Shown in pieces: positions 1 to 9,080 of a stretch of 64,000 nucleotides of DNA (its first letter is position 1; the number at the start of each line of letters is the position of its first letter). The translations under genes were made by a program, and so were the position numbers. Origin of the DNA: WTGA01 sp965231865 (GTDB lineage: Bacteria; Pseudomonadota; Gammaproteobacteria; Arenicellales; Poriferihabitantaceae); assembly GCA_965231865.1 (NCBI GenBank), contig CBDDOJ010000002.1:1798001-1862000 (forward strand). Direction: 5' to 3'. The notes beneath the pieces are model-generated. The model saw only the letters and a program-made list of their open reading frames with translations, did no database searches and was not told the origin of the DNA.

Positions 1-1
1 T

Positions 2-229
2 GCACTGTACATGCCCGGCCTGGAGAAATACCTGCATTACCGCAACCTGGATGTCAGTTCCCTGAAGGAGCTGGTTGTTCGATGGCGTCCTGAACTGGTG
101 GAAGGATTCAAGAAACGCAACACGCACCAGGCCCTGGATGATATTCGGGAATCGATTGAAGAATTGAAATATTATCGCCAGACATTCATCAATATGGGGC
201 ACGGCGGCACCGATGCGAATCCTGGCTGA
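2..229 (+). CDS. orn: Oligoribonuclease, C-terminal part
   Basis: The reading frame is open from the left edge and gives the last 75 residues of oligoribonuclease, the DEDDh 3'-5' exonuclease that degrades 2-5 nt RNA fragments to nucleotides in the cytosol. The segments YLHYRNLDVSSLKELVVRW and THQALDDIRESIEEL match the family's C-terminal third, including the late His and Asp of the active site (H-Q-A-x-D-D). The N-terminal DxE motif lies outside the window. The stop overlaps the next gene's start by 17 bp. In E. coli orn sits close to queG, nnr and tsaE; here those genes lie about 18-25 kb downstream, so this locus has been expanded by later insertions. Confidence 0.95.
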   Translation, partial: ALYMPGLEKYLHYRNLDVSSLKELVVRWRPELVEGFKKRNTHQALDDIRESIEELKYYRQTFINMGHGGTDANPG

Positions 230-1886
230 TTCGCGATTGAAAATATGTGTATTGTGCCTGTGCCTGTTTTCGGCCCCTGTACAGGCGGCTGCCGGGGTGG
301 CTTCCGCCCATCCCCTGGCTACCGCCGCCGGAATACGGGTTCTCAAGCAGGGGGGCAATGCCTTTGATGCCGCGGTGGCCGTCACGGCCACACTGGCGGT
401 GGTGGAACCCGCAGGGTCTGGACTGGGTGGCGGCGGGTTCTGGCTGCTTTACGATGCCGATGAGGAGAAATCCATGATGCTGGACGGCCGGGAAAAGGCA
501 CCGTTGGCGGCAACCCGGGACATGTTTCTGGATGAGAAAGGAAACCGGGTCCCTCACCTGTCCATTGACGGCGGACTGGCGGCTGCCATCCCCGGTGAGC
601 CCGCTGCACTGGTCTGGCTGGCGAAGAACATGGGGAAGTTCCCCCTGACCCTGTCACTGTTGCCGGCCATTGAAGCCGCCCGGGAAGGATTTGTGGCGGG
701 CAAGCGCTTTCACAGATTGATGAACTGGCGTGCCGACGTGATCCGGATGTCTCCCGCTGCCGCGGAAATCTTCCTGGCAAACGGGCAGGTTCCCCAGGTC
801 GGAAACCGGATTATACAGGAAGACCTGGCCGACACGCTGTGGACCCTGGCGGTACGGGGGCATGACGGCTTCTATTCCGGAGAGATGGCAAAGCGGCTGG
901 TCGAGGGAGTCCGGCAGGCAGGGGGGATCTGGACGCTGGAGGACCTGGCGGAATACCAGGTCGTCCTGCGTGAACCCGTTGAACTCGAATTCAATGGAAT
1001 GAAAGTGGTTTCCGCCTCCCTGCCGTCCTCCGGCGGGCTGGTCCTGGCGGAAATCCTGAATATTCTGGAAAACCATGATCTCTCTTCCATGGATCGCGTG
1101 GATTTTGTCCATGTCCTGGTCGAAGCGATGCGCCGGGGATACCGGGACCGGGCCCAGTACATGGGAGACCCCGGGTTTGTGGAGGTGCCCGCTACCATGC
1201 TGCAGGACAAATATTATGCCCGGGGCCAGAACCAGTCCCTGCGGATGGACCGGGCCACCCCAAGCAATCATCTTGCGCCTACCTGGACGGATGCCGGTGT
1301 CGGGGAGGATACGACACATTTTTCGGTGATTGATGAGGACGGAAACATGGTGGCGGCCACCTTGTCCATCAACTATCCGTTTGGGTCCGGCGTGGTGCCC
1401 CCCGGAACCGGGGTGCTGCTGAATGATGAAATGGATGACTTTTCAGCCAAGCCGGGGGAGCCGAATGCCTACGGCCTGGTCGGTGCCCGGGCCAATGCCA
1501 TTGAACCTGGAAAACGAATGCTGTCCAGCATGAGCCCCACCTTCCTGGAAACCGGTGACCGGGTGGCCGTCCTCGGTACCCCGGGTGGCAGCCGGATCAT
1601 TTCCATGGTTGCGCTGGCTGCCCTGGAGTTTTACCGGGGTCAAAATGCGGAAAAAATGGTCAATCGGCCCCGGTTCCATCATCAGTACCTTCCGGATTCC
1701 ATTCAGATGGAACCCGGGGCCCTGTCGGAGGATGTCATCTCCCGGCTGGAAGAAAGGGGACACGAATTCAAGCCCCTGTCCCGGACCTGGGGCAATATGC
1801 AGGTGGTTATTCTCGACCGGGAAAGTGGGGCGGTGACCGCCGCATCGGACAACAGGGGGGAAGGGGCGGCACAGGTGCTGTTCTGA
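213..1886 (+). CDS. ggt: Gamma-glutamyltransferase (glutathione hydrolase)
   Basis: 557 aa, the usual length for the GGT proenzyme. It hydrolyses or transfers the gamma-glutamyl group of glutathione in the periplasm. Residues 1-26 look like a signal peptide (short basic start, LKICVLCLCLFSAPVQA core). The autocleavage nucleophile is Thr367 in the TTHFSVID motif, separating the large and small subunits. Other family motifs are GNAFDAAVAV, GSGLGGGGFW and LNDEMDDF. A PGGSRII segment near residue 450 fits the substrate-binding glycine loop. The ATG overlaps the end of orn, so the two are probably cotranscribed. I see no truncation or frameshift. Confidence 0.93.
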   Translation: MRILADSRLKICVLCLCLFSAPVQAAAGVASAHPLATAAGIRVLKQGGNAFDAAVAVTATLAVVEPAGSGLGGGGFWLLYDADEEKSMMLDGREKAPLAATRDMFLDEKGNRVPHLSIDGGLAAAIPGEPAALVWLAKNMGKFPLTLSLLPAIEAAREGFVAGKRFHRLMNWRADVIRMSPAAAEIFLANGQVPQVGNRIIQEDLADTLWTLAVRGHDGFYSGEMAKRLVEGVRQAGGIWTLEDLAEYQVVLREPVELEFNGMKVVSASLPSSGGLVLAEILNILENHDLSSMDRVDFVHVLVEAMRRGYRDRAQYMGDPGFVEVPATMLQDKYYARGQNQSLRMDRATPSNHLAPTWTDAGVGEDTTHFSVIDEDGNMVAATLSINYPFGSGVVPPGTGVLLNDEMDDFSAKPGEPNAYGLVGARANAIEPGKRMLSSMSPTFLETGDRVAVLGTPGGSRIISMVALAALEFYRGQNAEKMVNRPRFHHQYLPDSIQMEPGALSEDVISRLEERGHEFKPLSRTWGNMQVVILDRESGAVTAASDNRGEGAAQVLF

Positions 1887-2233
1887 GGTTGTTGATGGCC
1901 AGACCTGCGCAGGCCACGGGATTTTCCACGGTTCCGTATCGTTGTCATCACCGAACCATCCGGTCCCATGCCCGTGCGAATCCATCCGGGCGCCACGCCA
2001 TCTGTTTCATCCCTGCTTCACGGGATGGTTCGGATTGGGCTGGCAGGAAACGGTTATCCGGGAAAAAATCGCATGATAAAAGATTTTCAAATCCTCTCTA
2101 TGCGATTGATATACCGTGCTTGTAATTTCCCTTGAATTACGGATTCCTCTTCCCGAGGTATGGTATTTTGGTAATTAAGTGGTATGATTCCCAATGCAAT
2201 AAGCCTAATTTACTTCAGATCGGATGCACGGAT
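1887..2233. other. Gene-free stretch between ggt and the DUF1302 gene
   Basis: About 350 bp. A 78-codon frame starts at 1889 but its product is rich in Arg, His and Ser and resembles no protein family, so I do not call it. The last 130 bp are AT-rich compared with the flanking genes, as expected for a promoter region, but no hexamer pair with good spacing stands out. No terminator hairpin was seen behind ggt. Confidence 0.5.
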
Positions 2234-4102
2234 ATGACTGTATACCCATTCCCAGCGGGATTCCGCGAAATGCAGGTTGGTTTTCTGAGGCGGTCCGGTG
2301 GTTGCACGGCTGCCGCAATCCTGATGTTGGCAGCCAGCGGGTTCCCTGCCCAGGCCCTGGCGGTGGAGTTGTTCCCCGCCGGGAGTGAGGCGACGGGGTA
2401 CCTGGATACCACCGTGTCGACGGGCATCGCGGTTCGAACCCGGGGGCGAACCAGCGATTTGGTCGGCGTTTCCAACGGAGGTACGGCCCACTCCATCAAT
2501 GGGGATGATGGTAATCTCAATTATGACAAGGGCGATGTCGTCTCTGCCAACGTCAAGGTTACCCACGAACTGGACATCAAACGGGATAACCTGGGACTCT
2601 TTTTGCGCGCCTACTACTTCCATGACCAGGCGGTCGAAGATGACGATACCGCCCGCACGCGCCTGTCGGGAAAGGCCAAACGATATGCTGGATCCGACAT
2701 CAAGTTGCTGGATGCCTATGTCAGCGGTCATTTTGATTCGGGTGGAACACCGGTTTCCATTCGGGCCGGCAACCAGGTGATCAACTGGGGGGAAAGTGTT
2801 TTCCTGCGCCACGGCCTGGGTTCCATCAACCCGGTGGATGTCTCGAAAGTGCGGGTCGCAGGGGCCGAGTTGCGGGATGTGTTCGAACCGATCCCGGCAC
2901 TGAACCTCAGCGCCGGCCTGACCGACAACCTGTCTGTGGAAGCTTTCTACCAGTTCCGTTTCGTGCATACGGAAATCGAGCCGGCGGGGACCTTCTTCTC
3001 GACCAATGATTTCGCCAGCCCCGGTGGCAAAATCACCCACACGGGTTTTGGCCGGAAAGGCCGGGCCGACGATAACGACGGAGCCGATGACCCGGCTTGT
3101 CGTCCACCTAATTATGTTTGTTCACGGGCGGCCAGAGCTGGCGACCGGGATGCTGGGGACGACGGTCAGTTTGGCCTGACGTTGCGTTATTTCGCGCCGG
3201 TGCTCAACAACATTGAACTGGGGTTTCATTTCGCCCGGATCCACAGCCGCCTGCCGGTGGTATCCCTTCGCTCCGGCTTATTGGACGGACTGGAGGATTC
3301 CGAAGGAGGCTACGTCGGCACGGTCCGCTATTTCCGGGAATTTCCCGAGGACATTGATCTCATGGGCCTGAGTTTCAACACCGAGCTCGGTACGACCGGA
3401 TTCGCCATCCAGGGAGAGGTCTCCTATCGTCGGGATCAACCGCTCCAAATTGATGGCGCTGAACTGTTTTTTTCTGCCCTGTCTCCTATTCCGGGTCTGG
3501 GAACCCAACTCGGCGCAAACAGTCAAACCGGTCCCCTGGATCAGGATACGGAGCTTGCCGGTTACCGCCGCAAGGATGTGCTGCAGGGTACCCTGGCACT
3601 CACCAGGGCGCTGGGCCCCCGGCTGGGGGCGAATCAAACCGTGTTTCTGATCGAGACCGGCTTTACCCAGATCCAGGACATGGAAAAAAAGTCTGAACTC
3701 CGATACGAGGGACCGGGAACCTGGACCAGTGGCAACCCGGTGTTTACAAACGACATAGAACTAGCACCTGGATTCCCAGTCCAGCCGACAACCCAGACCG
3801 ATGGATTTGCGGACCCGTTCTCCTGGGGGTACCGGCTGCTTGCGCGGGCCACCTACAGCAATGCGATCGGTGCCGTGAACCTGTCTCCGGAGATCGCCTT
3901 TGCGCACGATGTAAACGGTACGACCCCTTCACCGATCGGCAATTTTGTTGAAGACCGCAAGACGATCACCCTGGCCCTGAATGCGAGTTATCTGCATTCG
4001 TGGCAGGCACGGTTGTCCTATACCAACTCGTTTGGCGCGGGTCAGCACAATCTCCTGAGGGACCGTGATTTCCTGTCGTTCACGCTGAACCATTCATTCT
4101 GA
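2234..4102 (+). CDS. DUF1302 family outer-membrane protein
   Basis: About 622 aa, matching the DUF1302 family, predicted beta-barrel proteins usually encoded next to DUF1329 proteins. The frame is open from 2132, but a signal peptide (CTAAAILMLAASGFPAQALA) follows only the Met at 2234 or 2270, so I start at 2234; 2270 is equally possible. The mature protein has the family's N-terminal GYLDTTVSTGIAVRT segment, an NQVINWGES motif near residue 180, alternating hydrophobic strands, and ends with NHSF, a terminal Phe typical of outer-membrane barrels. It leads a four-gene same-strand cluster. Substrate unknown; the context with an MMPL transporter suggests lipid-like cargo, which is inference. Confidence 0.85.
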   Translation: MTVYPFPAGFREMQVGFLRRSGGCTAAAILMLAASGFPAQALAVELFPAGSEATGYLDTTVSTGIAVRTRGRTSDLVGVSNGGTAHSINGDDGNLNYDKGDVVSANVKVTHELDIKRDNLGLFLRAYYFHDQAVEDDDTARTRLSGKAKRYAGSDIKLLDAYVSGHFDSGGTPVSIRAGNQVINWGESVFLRHGLGSINPVDVSKVRVAGAELRDVFEPIPALNLSAGLTDNLSVEAFYQFRFVHTEIEPAGTFFSTNDFASPGGKITHTGFGRKGRADDNDGADDPACRPPNYVCSRAARAGDRDAGDDGQFGLTLRYFAPVLNNIELGFHFARIHSRLPVVSLRSGLLDGLEDSEGGYVGTVRYFREFPEDIDLMGLSFNTELGTTGFAIQGEVSYRRDQPLQIDGAELFFSALSPIPGLGTQLGANSQTGPLDQDTELAGYRRKDVLQGTLALTRALGPRLGANQTVFLIETGFTQIQDMEKKSELRYEGPGTWTSGNPVFTNDIELAPGFPVQPTTQTDGFADPFSWGYRLLARATYSNAIGAVNLSPEIAFAHDVNGTTPSPIGNFVEDRKTITLALNASYLHSWQARLSYTNSFGAGQHNLLRDRDFLSFTLNHSF

Positions 4103-4125
4103 CCCGTTTAGGGAGGGCTGAGTAC

Positions 4126-5496
4126 ATGAGGAATTTAAAGAACCGGGCACTTTCAACCGGGTTGCTGGTGGCGATGATTGCCGTGGTCACGCCCACGGCG
4201 GCAAAGGTCACCGGGGAGGAGGCGGCAAGACTGGGCCATGATTTGACCCCCCTGGGGGCCACTATGTCGGGCAATGCATCCGGGTCGATCCCGCCGTGGC
4301 AGGGCGGGATCACCGAGCCACCCGGGGACTACCAGCCGGGGAAGCATCTCCCGGACCCCTTTGCAGGCGACCAGCCGCTGTTTACCATCACCGCGGACAA
4401 TTACCGCGAATACGAAGCCAATCTTTCGCCGGGCCAGGTCGCGCTGTTTGAACGCTATCCAGCGTCCTTCCGGATGCCGGTCTACCCCAGCCGGCGCACG
4501 GCATCCCTGCCCCAGCGGATCTACGACAAGACCATCGCCAATGCCACTACCGCGACCCTGACCGAGGACGGCAACGGGGTGATGAATGCGGCGGAAGGGA
4601 TTCCCTTTCCGATTCCGAACAACGGACTGGAAGCCATCTGGAACCATCTCCTGCGTTACCGCGGCCAGGCGATCGTCCGCTCGGTGGGTCAGGCCGCCCC
4701 AACGGCCGCGGGGGCCTATACAGTGGTCCGTCTCCGGGAGGAAATCCTCTGGGCCTATCAGCAGCCCGGTGCCACCACCGAGACCATCGACAACATACTG
4801 GTCTATTTCATTCAGGAGGTCATCTCTCCGCCCAGACTTGCCGGGCAATTTACGCTGGTCCATGAAACGCTCAACCAGGCTGCGAACCCCCGCAGGGCAT
4901 GGGTCTACAACCCGGGACAGCGAAGAGTGCGCCGTGCCCCCAATGTTGCGTACGACAATCCAGGCACTGCAGCGGATGGACAGCGCACCAACGATGACTA
5001 TGACATGTACAATGGGGCCCCGGACCGCTATGACTGGGTTCTGATGGGCAAGCAGGAACTCTACATTCCCTATAACAGTTATCGGTTGCAGAGCGATCAG
5101 AACCGGTTCGACGACATTCTCCAACCGGGTCATCTCAATCCGGACCTGATGCGCTATGAGTTGCACCGGGTCTGGGTGGTGGATGCCCGGCTCAAGGAGG
5201 GGACCAATCATATTTATGCCCGGCGCACTTTCTATCTGGATGAGGACAGCTGGCAAATTGCCGTGGTGGACCAGTATGACGGACGGGGTGAAATCTGGAG
5301 GGTGACCCAGGGCAACCTGCTCAATAACTATGGCGTGCCCTTCGTCGGGAGTACGGCCTCGACGATTCACGACATCCAGAACGGCCGGTATCTCGTCATG
5401 GAACTGGTCAATGAATATGAACCGCCCCAGTTTGATGTTCCGCTTGAGAATACCCGCTTCACACCGGAAGTATTGCGCAATCGGGGTCGTCGCTAG
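4126..5496 (+). CDS. DUF1329 family periplasmic protein
   Basis: 456 aa with a cleavable signal peptide (residues 1-25). It matches the DUF1329 family: the N-terminal SGSIPPWQGGI motif, the ERYPASFRMPVYPSRRTAS segment and the later RRAWVYNPGQRRVRRAPN and DYDMYNGAPDRYDW stretches are characteristic. DUF1329 proteins are thought to have a LolA/LolB-like fold, which would fit carrying a hydrophobic ligand through the periplasm. This role is an inference from fold and neighbours, not shown here. It starts 23 bp after the DUF1302 gene, behind a GGGAGG ribosome-binding site. Confidence 0.88.
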   Translation: MRNLKNRALSTGLLVAMIAVVTPTAAKVTGEEAARLGHDLTPLGATMSGNASGSIPPWQGGITEPPGDYQPGKHLPDPFAGDQPLFTITADNYREYEANLSPGQVALFERYPASFRMPVYPSRRTASLPQRIYDKTIANATTATLTEDGNGVMNAAEGIPFPIPNNGLEAIWNHLLRYRGQAIVRSVGQAAPTAAGAYTVVRLREEILWAYQQPGATTETIDNILVYFIQEVISPPRLAGQFTLVHETLNQAANPRRAWVYNPGQRRVRRAPNVAYDNPGTAADGQRTNDDYDMYNGAPDRYDWVLMGKQELYIPYNSYRLQSDQNRFDDILQPGHLNPDLMRYELHRVWVVDARLKEGTNHIYARRTFYLDEDSWQIAVVDQYDGRGEIWRVTQGNLLNNYGVPFVGSTASTIHDIQNGRYLVMELVNEYEPPQFDVPLENTRFTPEVLRNRGRR

Positions 5497-5518
5497 GCAA
5501 GGGACGTCCAGATAGCCA

Positions 5519-6481
5519 GTGCGGTTTCTGCTCGCACTTGCGTTGATCCTGGTTTCCGTGGGTTTCGGGTTCCGTTCCGGCGCGGAACCCCTGAACGAAG
5601 CCGCTCCGGGGCTGGCCTGCCCCGAGTGCGGGATGATCACGGATGCGATCCAGGTTCCTGAAGGCATTCTGGCGGTCGGGGAACGTGGCCTGATCGTGCA
5701 CGGCACATCCGGCAGTGACTGGAGGCAGCTTGCGGTACCGGTCCGGCGCATGCTGACTGCCGTGGCGGAAGCTGGCAATGGCCATCTCGTTGCCGTCGGT
5801 CACGATGCCCTGGTACTGGAAAATCCGGGGATCGACCAGGCTTGGACAGTCGTGCGGATAAATCCGGAACGGGATACTCCACTGCTCGATATCTGGATGG
5901 CGGGAGACGGACGGGGACTGGCGGTGGGTGCCTACGGGCTGGTTCTGGCAACGGAGGATCATGGCCGCAACTGGTCACCCCGGCAGCTTGACCCGGAAGA
6001 ACCGCATTTTTATGCCGTCCGTGAGGATTCGGAAGGCTCCCTTTTCATCGTCGGTGAATTTGGGACGGTATTGCGGTCTCGGGACCAGGGGGAAAACTGG
6101 GTCTCGCTCGATACGGGATGGGACGGCAGTTTCTTCGGACTCCGGGCCGGACCGGGTCGGCTCCTGCTCTATGGCCTCGAAGGAACCGTTCTGGACAGCC
6201 GGGACGGGGGGGAGAGCTGGCAGCGTCTTGAAAGCGGGGTATCCTCTTCCCTGTATGATGCGGTGTTCATGCCGGATGGCCGTGCCGTGGTCGTGGGTGC
6301 CGATGGCACCGTCCTTGTGGAATCCACCGGGAACTTCCGTCGCCTCCCTTCCTCCCGACGCGAGGCGTTTACCACGGTCCTGGTCTCGGACCCGGATTCC
6401 GTGCTGCTGCTCGGTGAGAACGGGGTCAACCGGCTGTCCCTGTTGCACGGAGAGCCGGTCCAGCAGGAAAACAGGCTGTAA
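5519..6481 (+). CDS. YCF48/BNR-like beta-propeller protein, secreted
   Basis: 320 aa starting at a GTG, with a signal peptide (MRFLLALALILVSVGFG). The body is built from about six repeats with the pattern VGxxGxVLxSxDxGxxW, for example VGEFGTVLRSRDQGENW and LYGLEGTVLDSRDGGESW, typical of YCF48/BNR propellers. YCF48 itself helps assemble photosystem II, but bacterial homologues beside DUF1302/DUF1329/MMPL genes have no established role; an assembly or scaffold function in the envelope is a guess. A CPECGM motif sits just after the signal peptide. It lies 22 bp after the DUF1329 gene, and its stop almost touches the transporter gene. Confidence 0.82.
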   Translation: MRFLLALALILVSVGFGFRSGAEPLNEAAPGLACPECGMITDAIQVPEGILAVGERGLIVHGTSGSDWRQLAVPVRRMLTAVAEAGNGHLVAVGHDALVLENPGIDQAWTVVRINPERDTPLLDIWMAGDGRGLAVGAYGLVLATEDHGRNWSPRQLDPEEPHFYAVREDSEGSLFIVGEFGTVLRSRDQGENWVSLDTGWDGSFFGLRAGPGRLLLYGLEGTVLDSRDGGESWQRLESGVSSSLYDAVFMPDGRAVVVGADGTVLVESTGNFRRLPSSRREAFTTVLVSDPDSVLLLGENGVNRLSLLHGEPVQQENRL

Positions 6482-6496
6482 TTGTTCGGAGGTGGC

Positions 6497-8842
6497 GTGA
6501 GGGAACGGAACGGTTGGGTGGGGCAGGTGGAGCAGGCACTGTTCGGCCATCGTCGGCTGGTGATTACCTTTTTTGCCTTGGCGAGCATTGGGCTCGCATT
6601 GTCGGCGGCCCGGCTCGGGATTGATGCCGGGTTTGAAAAGCATTTGCCCCGTGACCACCCCTTCATGCAGGTCTTCATCGAATACCAGGCCGAGTTTGGC
6701 GGGGCCAATCGACTGTTGATCGCGGTTCGCGCACGTTCAGGCGATATTTATACCGCTGAGTTTATGGAAACACTCCAGACCGTCACCGACGCGGTGTTTT
6801 TTCTGCCGGGAGTCAACAAGTCTTCCGTGCGTTCGCTGTTCACCCCCAATGTCCGTTTTCTCGAGATCGTGCGCGGCGGGTTTACGGGGGGGAACGTGGT
6901 CCCCCCGGACTACCAGGGGACGGAAGCAGACCTGAAACGGGTGCGGGCCAACGTGCTCAAGGCCGGGATTGTCGGACGATTGGTGGCCAATGATCTTTCC
7001 GCTGCCATGGTCACGGCGGAACTGGTCGAGATCGACCCCCGAACGGGCCAGCGGCTGGACTATATCGAAGTCGCGCATCTTCTGGAGGAAGAACTGCGTT
7101 CCCGCCATGCGGGGCCGGACACGGATATCCACATCATTGGTTTTGCCAAGATCATGGGCGAGATTGCCGATCACGCGGGGGATGCCATGCTGTTCTTCGC
7201 CATCGCCTTTTTGCTGTCGTGGATTCCGGTCTACTTTTTCACCCGCTCAGCGTGGTATACAGCGCTGTTGATGCTGTGTTCCATGGTGGCGGTCGTCTGG
7301 ACCCTGGGCCTGCTTTCGCTGTTCGGTTTCGACATCGACCCGATGTCGATCCTGGTTCCGTTCCTGGTCCTGGCCATCGGCATTTCCCATGGAGTGCAGG
7401 TCGCAGGGGCCGCCGGACAGGCCATCCGGAACGGAGCCCCGGAAACCAGGGCGTGTCGGATCGCTTTTCGCAGGCTGGTCGTTCCGGGGTCCGTGGCCCT
7501 GGCCAGCGATTGCGCGGGTTTCCTCACCATGCTGATCATTGATGTGCAAATCATTCGCGATCTTGCAGTGACCATGGGCATCGGTGTGGCGGTCATCCTG
7601 TTGACCAATCTCATGCTTTTGCCGGTGTTGATGTCCCATGTCCGGCACGACCCGGGATACCGGGCACGTCTGCAGGCATCGGCCCGGGCGAGCACTCCGG
7701 TCTGGAGGCGCCTGTCGAATTTATCTTCGTGGCCCGCCTCCGGGGGGGTACTGCTGATAGCCCTGATCGTGTTTGGCATCGGTTTTCACAAGGCCGACGA
7801 ATATGCCATCGGGGATGTTCACGAAGGTGTGCCCGAACTGCACCCCGACTCCCGTTACAACCGCGACAGCGCCATGATCACCCGGCTTTTTTCCGTGGGT
7901 GTGGATATCCTGACCGTGATCGTGGAGGCCCGCCCGGATGCCTGCATTGATTTTGATGTTCTGGATCGAATCGACGATTTTGCGGCGCGGATGGCCCAGG
8001 TTCCCGGCGTGCAGTCTACCCTGTCCCTGGCCGGAATTGCCCGCAAGACCCATGCCGGGTTCAACGAAGGGCATCCAAAATGGCAGACCCTGCCGCGCAC
8101 CTCGTCCGCACTGGTCCAGGCGACCGGTCCGATTGAGACCAGTTCCGGCCTCCTCAACGCGGATTGCTCCCGGATGCCGGTCCTGATTTTTGCCACGGAC
8201 CACCGTGCGGAGACCATCGACCGGCTGGTCCGGGCGGTCACTGCCCAGGCGGCCATCCATGGCAGCGACCGCGTCCGCTTCCGGCTGGCGACCGGAAACC
8301 TGGGGGTGATGGCGGCGACGAACGACCTCGTGCGGAATGCGGAGTTCGAGATGCTGGCCTGGATCTACGGTGCCGTCATCGCGCTGTGCCTGATCGCATT
8401 TCGCTCAATACGCGGCACCCTTTGTGTGGTGTTGCCCCTGGCACTTGTCTCCACCCTTGCCTTTGCCCTGATGACGCTGCTTGAAATCGGGCTGAAAATT
8501 TCAACCTTGCCGGTCGCCGCCCTTGGAGTAGGGATCGGGGTGGATTACGGGATTTACATCTTCAGCGATGTCAAGCGACGGCTGGATCGGGGGGCGGCTC
8601 TTTCCGATGCCTTTCAGGAAACTTTCGCCGTCACGGGCAATGCGGTGGTGGTGACCGGCCTGACACTGGCCCTGGGGGTCCTGACCTGGATCTTTTCCGG
8701 TCTCAAGTTCCAGGCGGACATGGGGGTGCTGCTGGCATTCATGTTCCTCGCCAACATGGCGGGTGCCGTGCTTCTGGGGCCTGCGCTGGCCTGGCTGTTT
8801 TTTGGAAAATCCAGCAAGTCCCGTGACCCCGTGCCACGTTGA
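6497..8842 (+). CDS. MMPL-type RND transporter
   Basis: About 781 aa. One membrane segment near the N-terminus, a roughly 180-residue periplasmic loop, five segments at about 225-385, a second large loop, then five segments at about 615-770 give the duplicated RND/MMPL topology. The SILVPFLVLAIGISHGVQ and LPVAALGVGIGVDYGIYI stretches are the paired TM4/TM10 regions that carry the proton-relay acids in this superfamily; the second has a clear Asp. The family exports lipids, hopanoids and sterol-like molecules. I choose GTG 6497 because GGAGG precedes it at 6488; a TTG at 6482, right after the previous stop, is also in frame. Confidence 0.85.
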   Translation: MRERNGWVGQVEQALFGHRRLVITFFALASIGLALSAARLGIDAGFEKHLPRDHPFMQVFIEYQAEFGGANRLLIAVRARSGDIYTAEFMETLQTVTDAVFFLPGVNKSSVRSLFTPNVRFLEIVRGGFTGGNVVPPDYQGTEADLKRVRANVLKAGIVGRLVANDLSAAMVTAELVEIDPRTGQRLDYIEVAHLLEEELRSRHAGPDTDIHIIGFAKIMGEIADHAGDAMLFFAIAFLLSWIPVYFFTRSAWYTALLMLCSMVAVVWTLGLLSLFGFDIDPMSILVPFLVLAIGISHGVQVAGAAGQAIRNGAPETRACRIAFRRLVVPGSVALASDCAGFLTMLIIDVQIIRDLAVTMGIGVAVILLTNLMLLPVLMSHVRHDPGYRARLQASARASTPVWRRLSNLSSWPASGGVLLIALIVFGIGFHKADEYAIGDVHEGVPELHPDSRYNRDSAMITRLFSVGVDILTVIVEARPDACIDFDVLDRIDDFAARMAQVPGVQSTLSLAGIARKTHAGFNEGHPKWQTLPRTSSALVQATGPIETSSGLLNADCSRMPVLIFATDHRAETIDRLVRAVTAQAAIHGSDRVRFRLATGNLGVMAATNDLVRNAEFEMLAWIYGAVIALCLIAFRSIRGTLCVVLPLALVSTLAFALMTLLEIGLKISTLPVAALGVGIGVDYGIYIFSDVKRRLDRGAALSDAFQETFAVTGNAVVVTGLTLALGVLTWIFSGLKFQADMGVLLAFMFLANMAGAVLLGPALAWLFFGKSSKSRDPVPR

Positions 8843-9070
8843 AGTGCAATGTCCGCTGTATCGTTTAAATGGATCGATCGGGTTACCGTTGGTCAGGCGA
8901 TGGTGAATCATCCCGGTGTGTTCAATACGGAGAATGGCCATGTCTTGCGGTTACTACTCTCTGACCGATGACGAAAGGCCTCAGATTACCCCGGATTCAT
9001 CGTCGCACATCAGGATTGGGGGCTGAAACCGATCACCGGCTCGAAACTCCCTTGTTTTTCCTGGAAGCCC

Positions 9071-9080
9071 GGTCTAGAAA
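9071..9080. repeat. Left target-site duplication of the IS4 element
   Basis: GGTCTAGAAA lies directly outside the left inverted repeat and recurs exactly at 10530-10539. A 10-bp duplication fits IS4-family transposition. Confidence 0.93.

Noticed and set aside
1889..2125. 78-codon frame after ggt
   Set aside because: No ribosome-binding site, odd amino-acid composition and no recognisable family.
4153..5778. 541-codon open frame on the minus strand
   Set aside because: It lies antisense to the DUF1329 gene and the following gene, has no family resemblance and is a by-product of high GC content.
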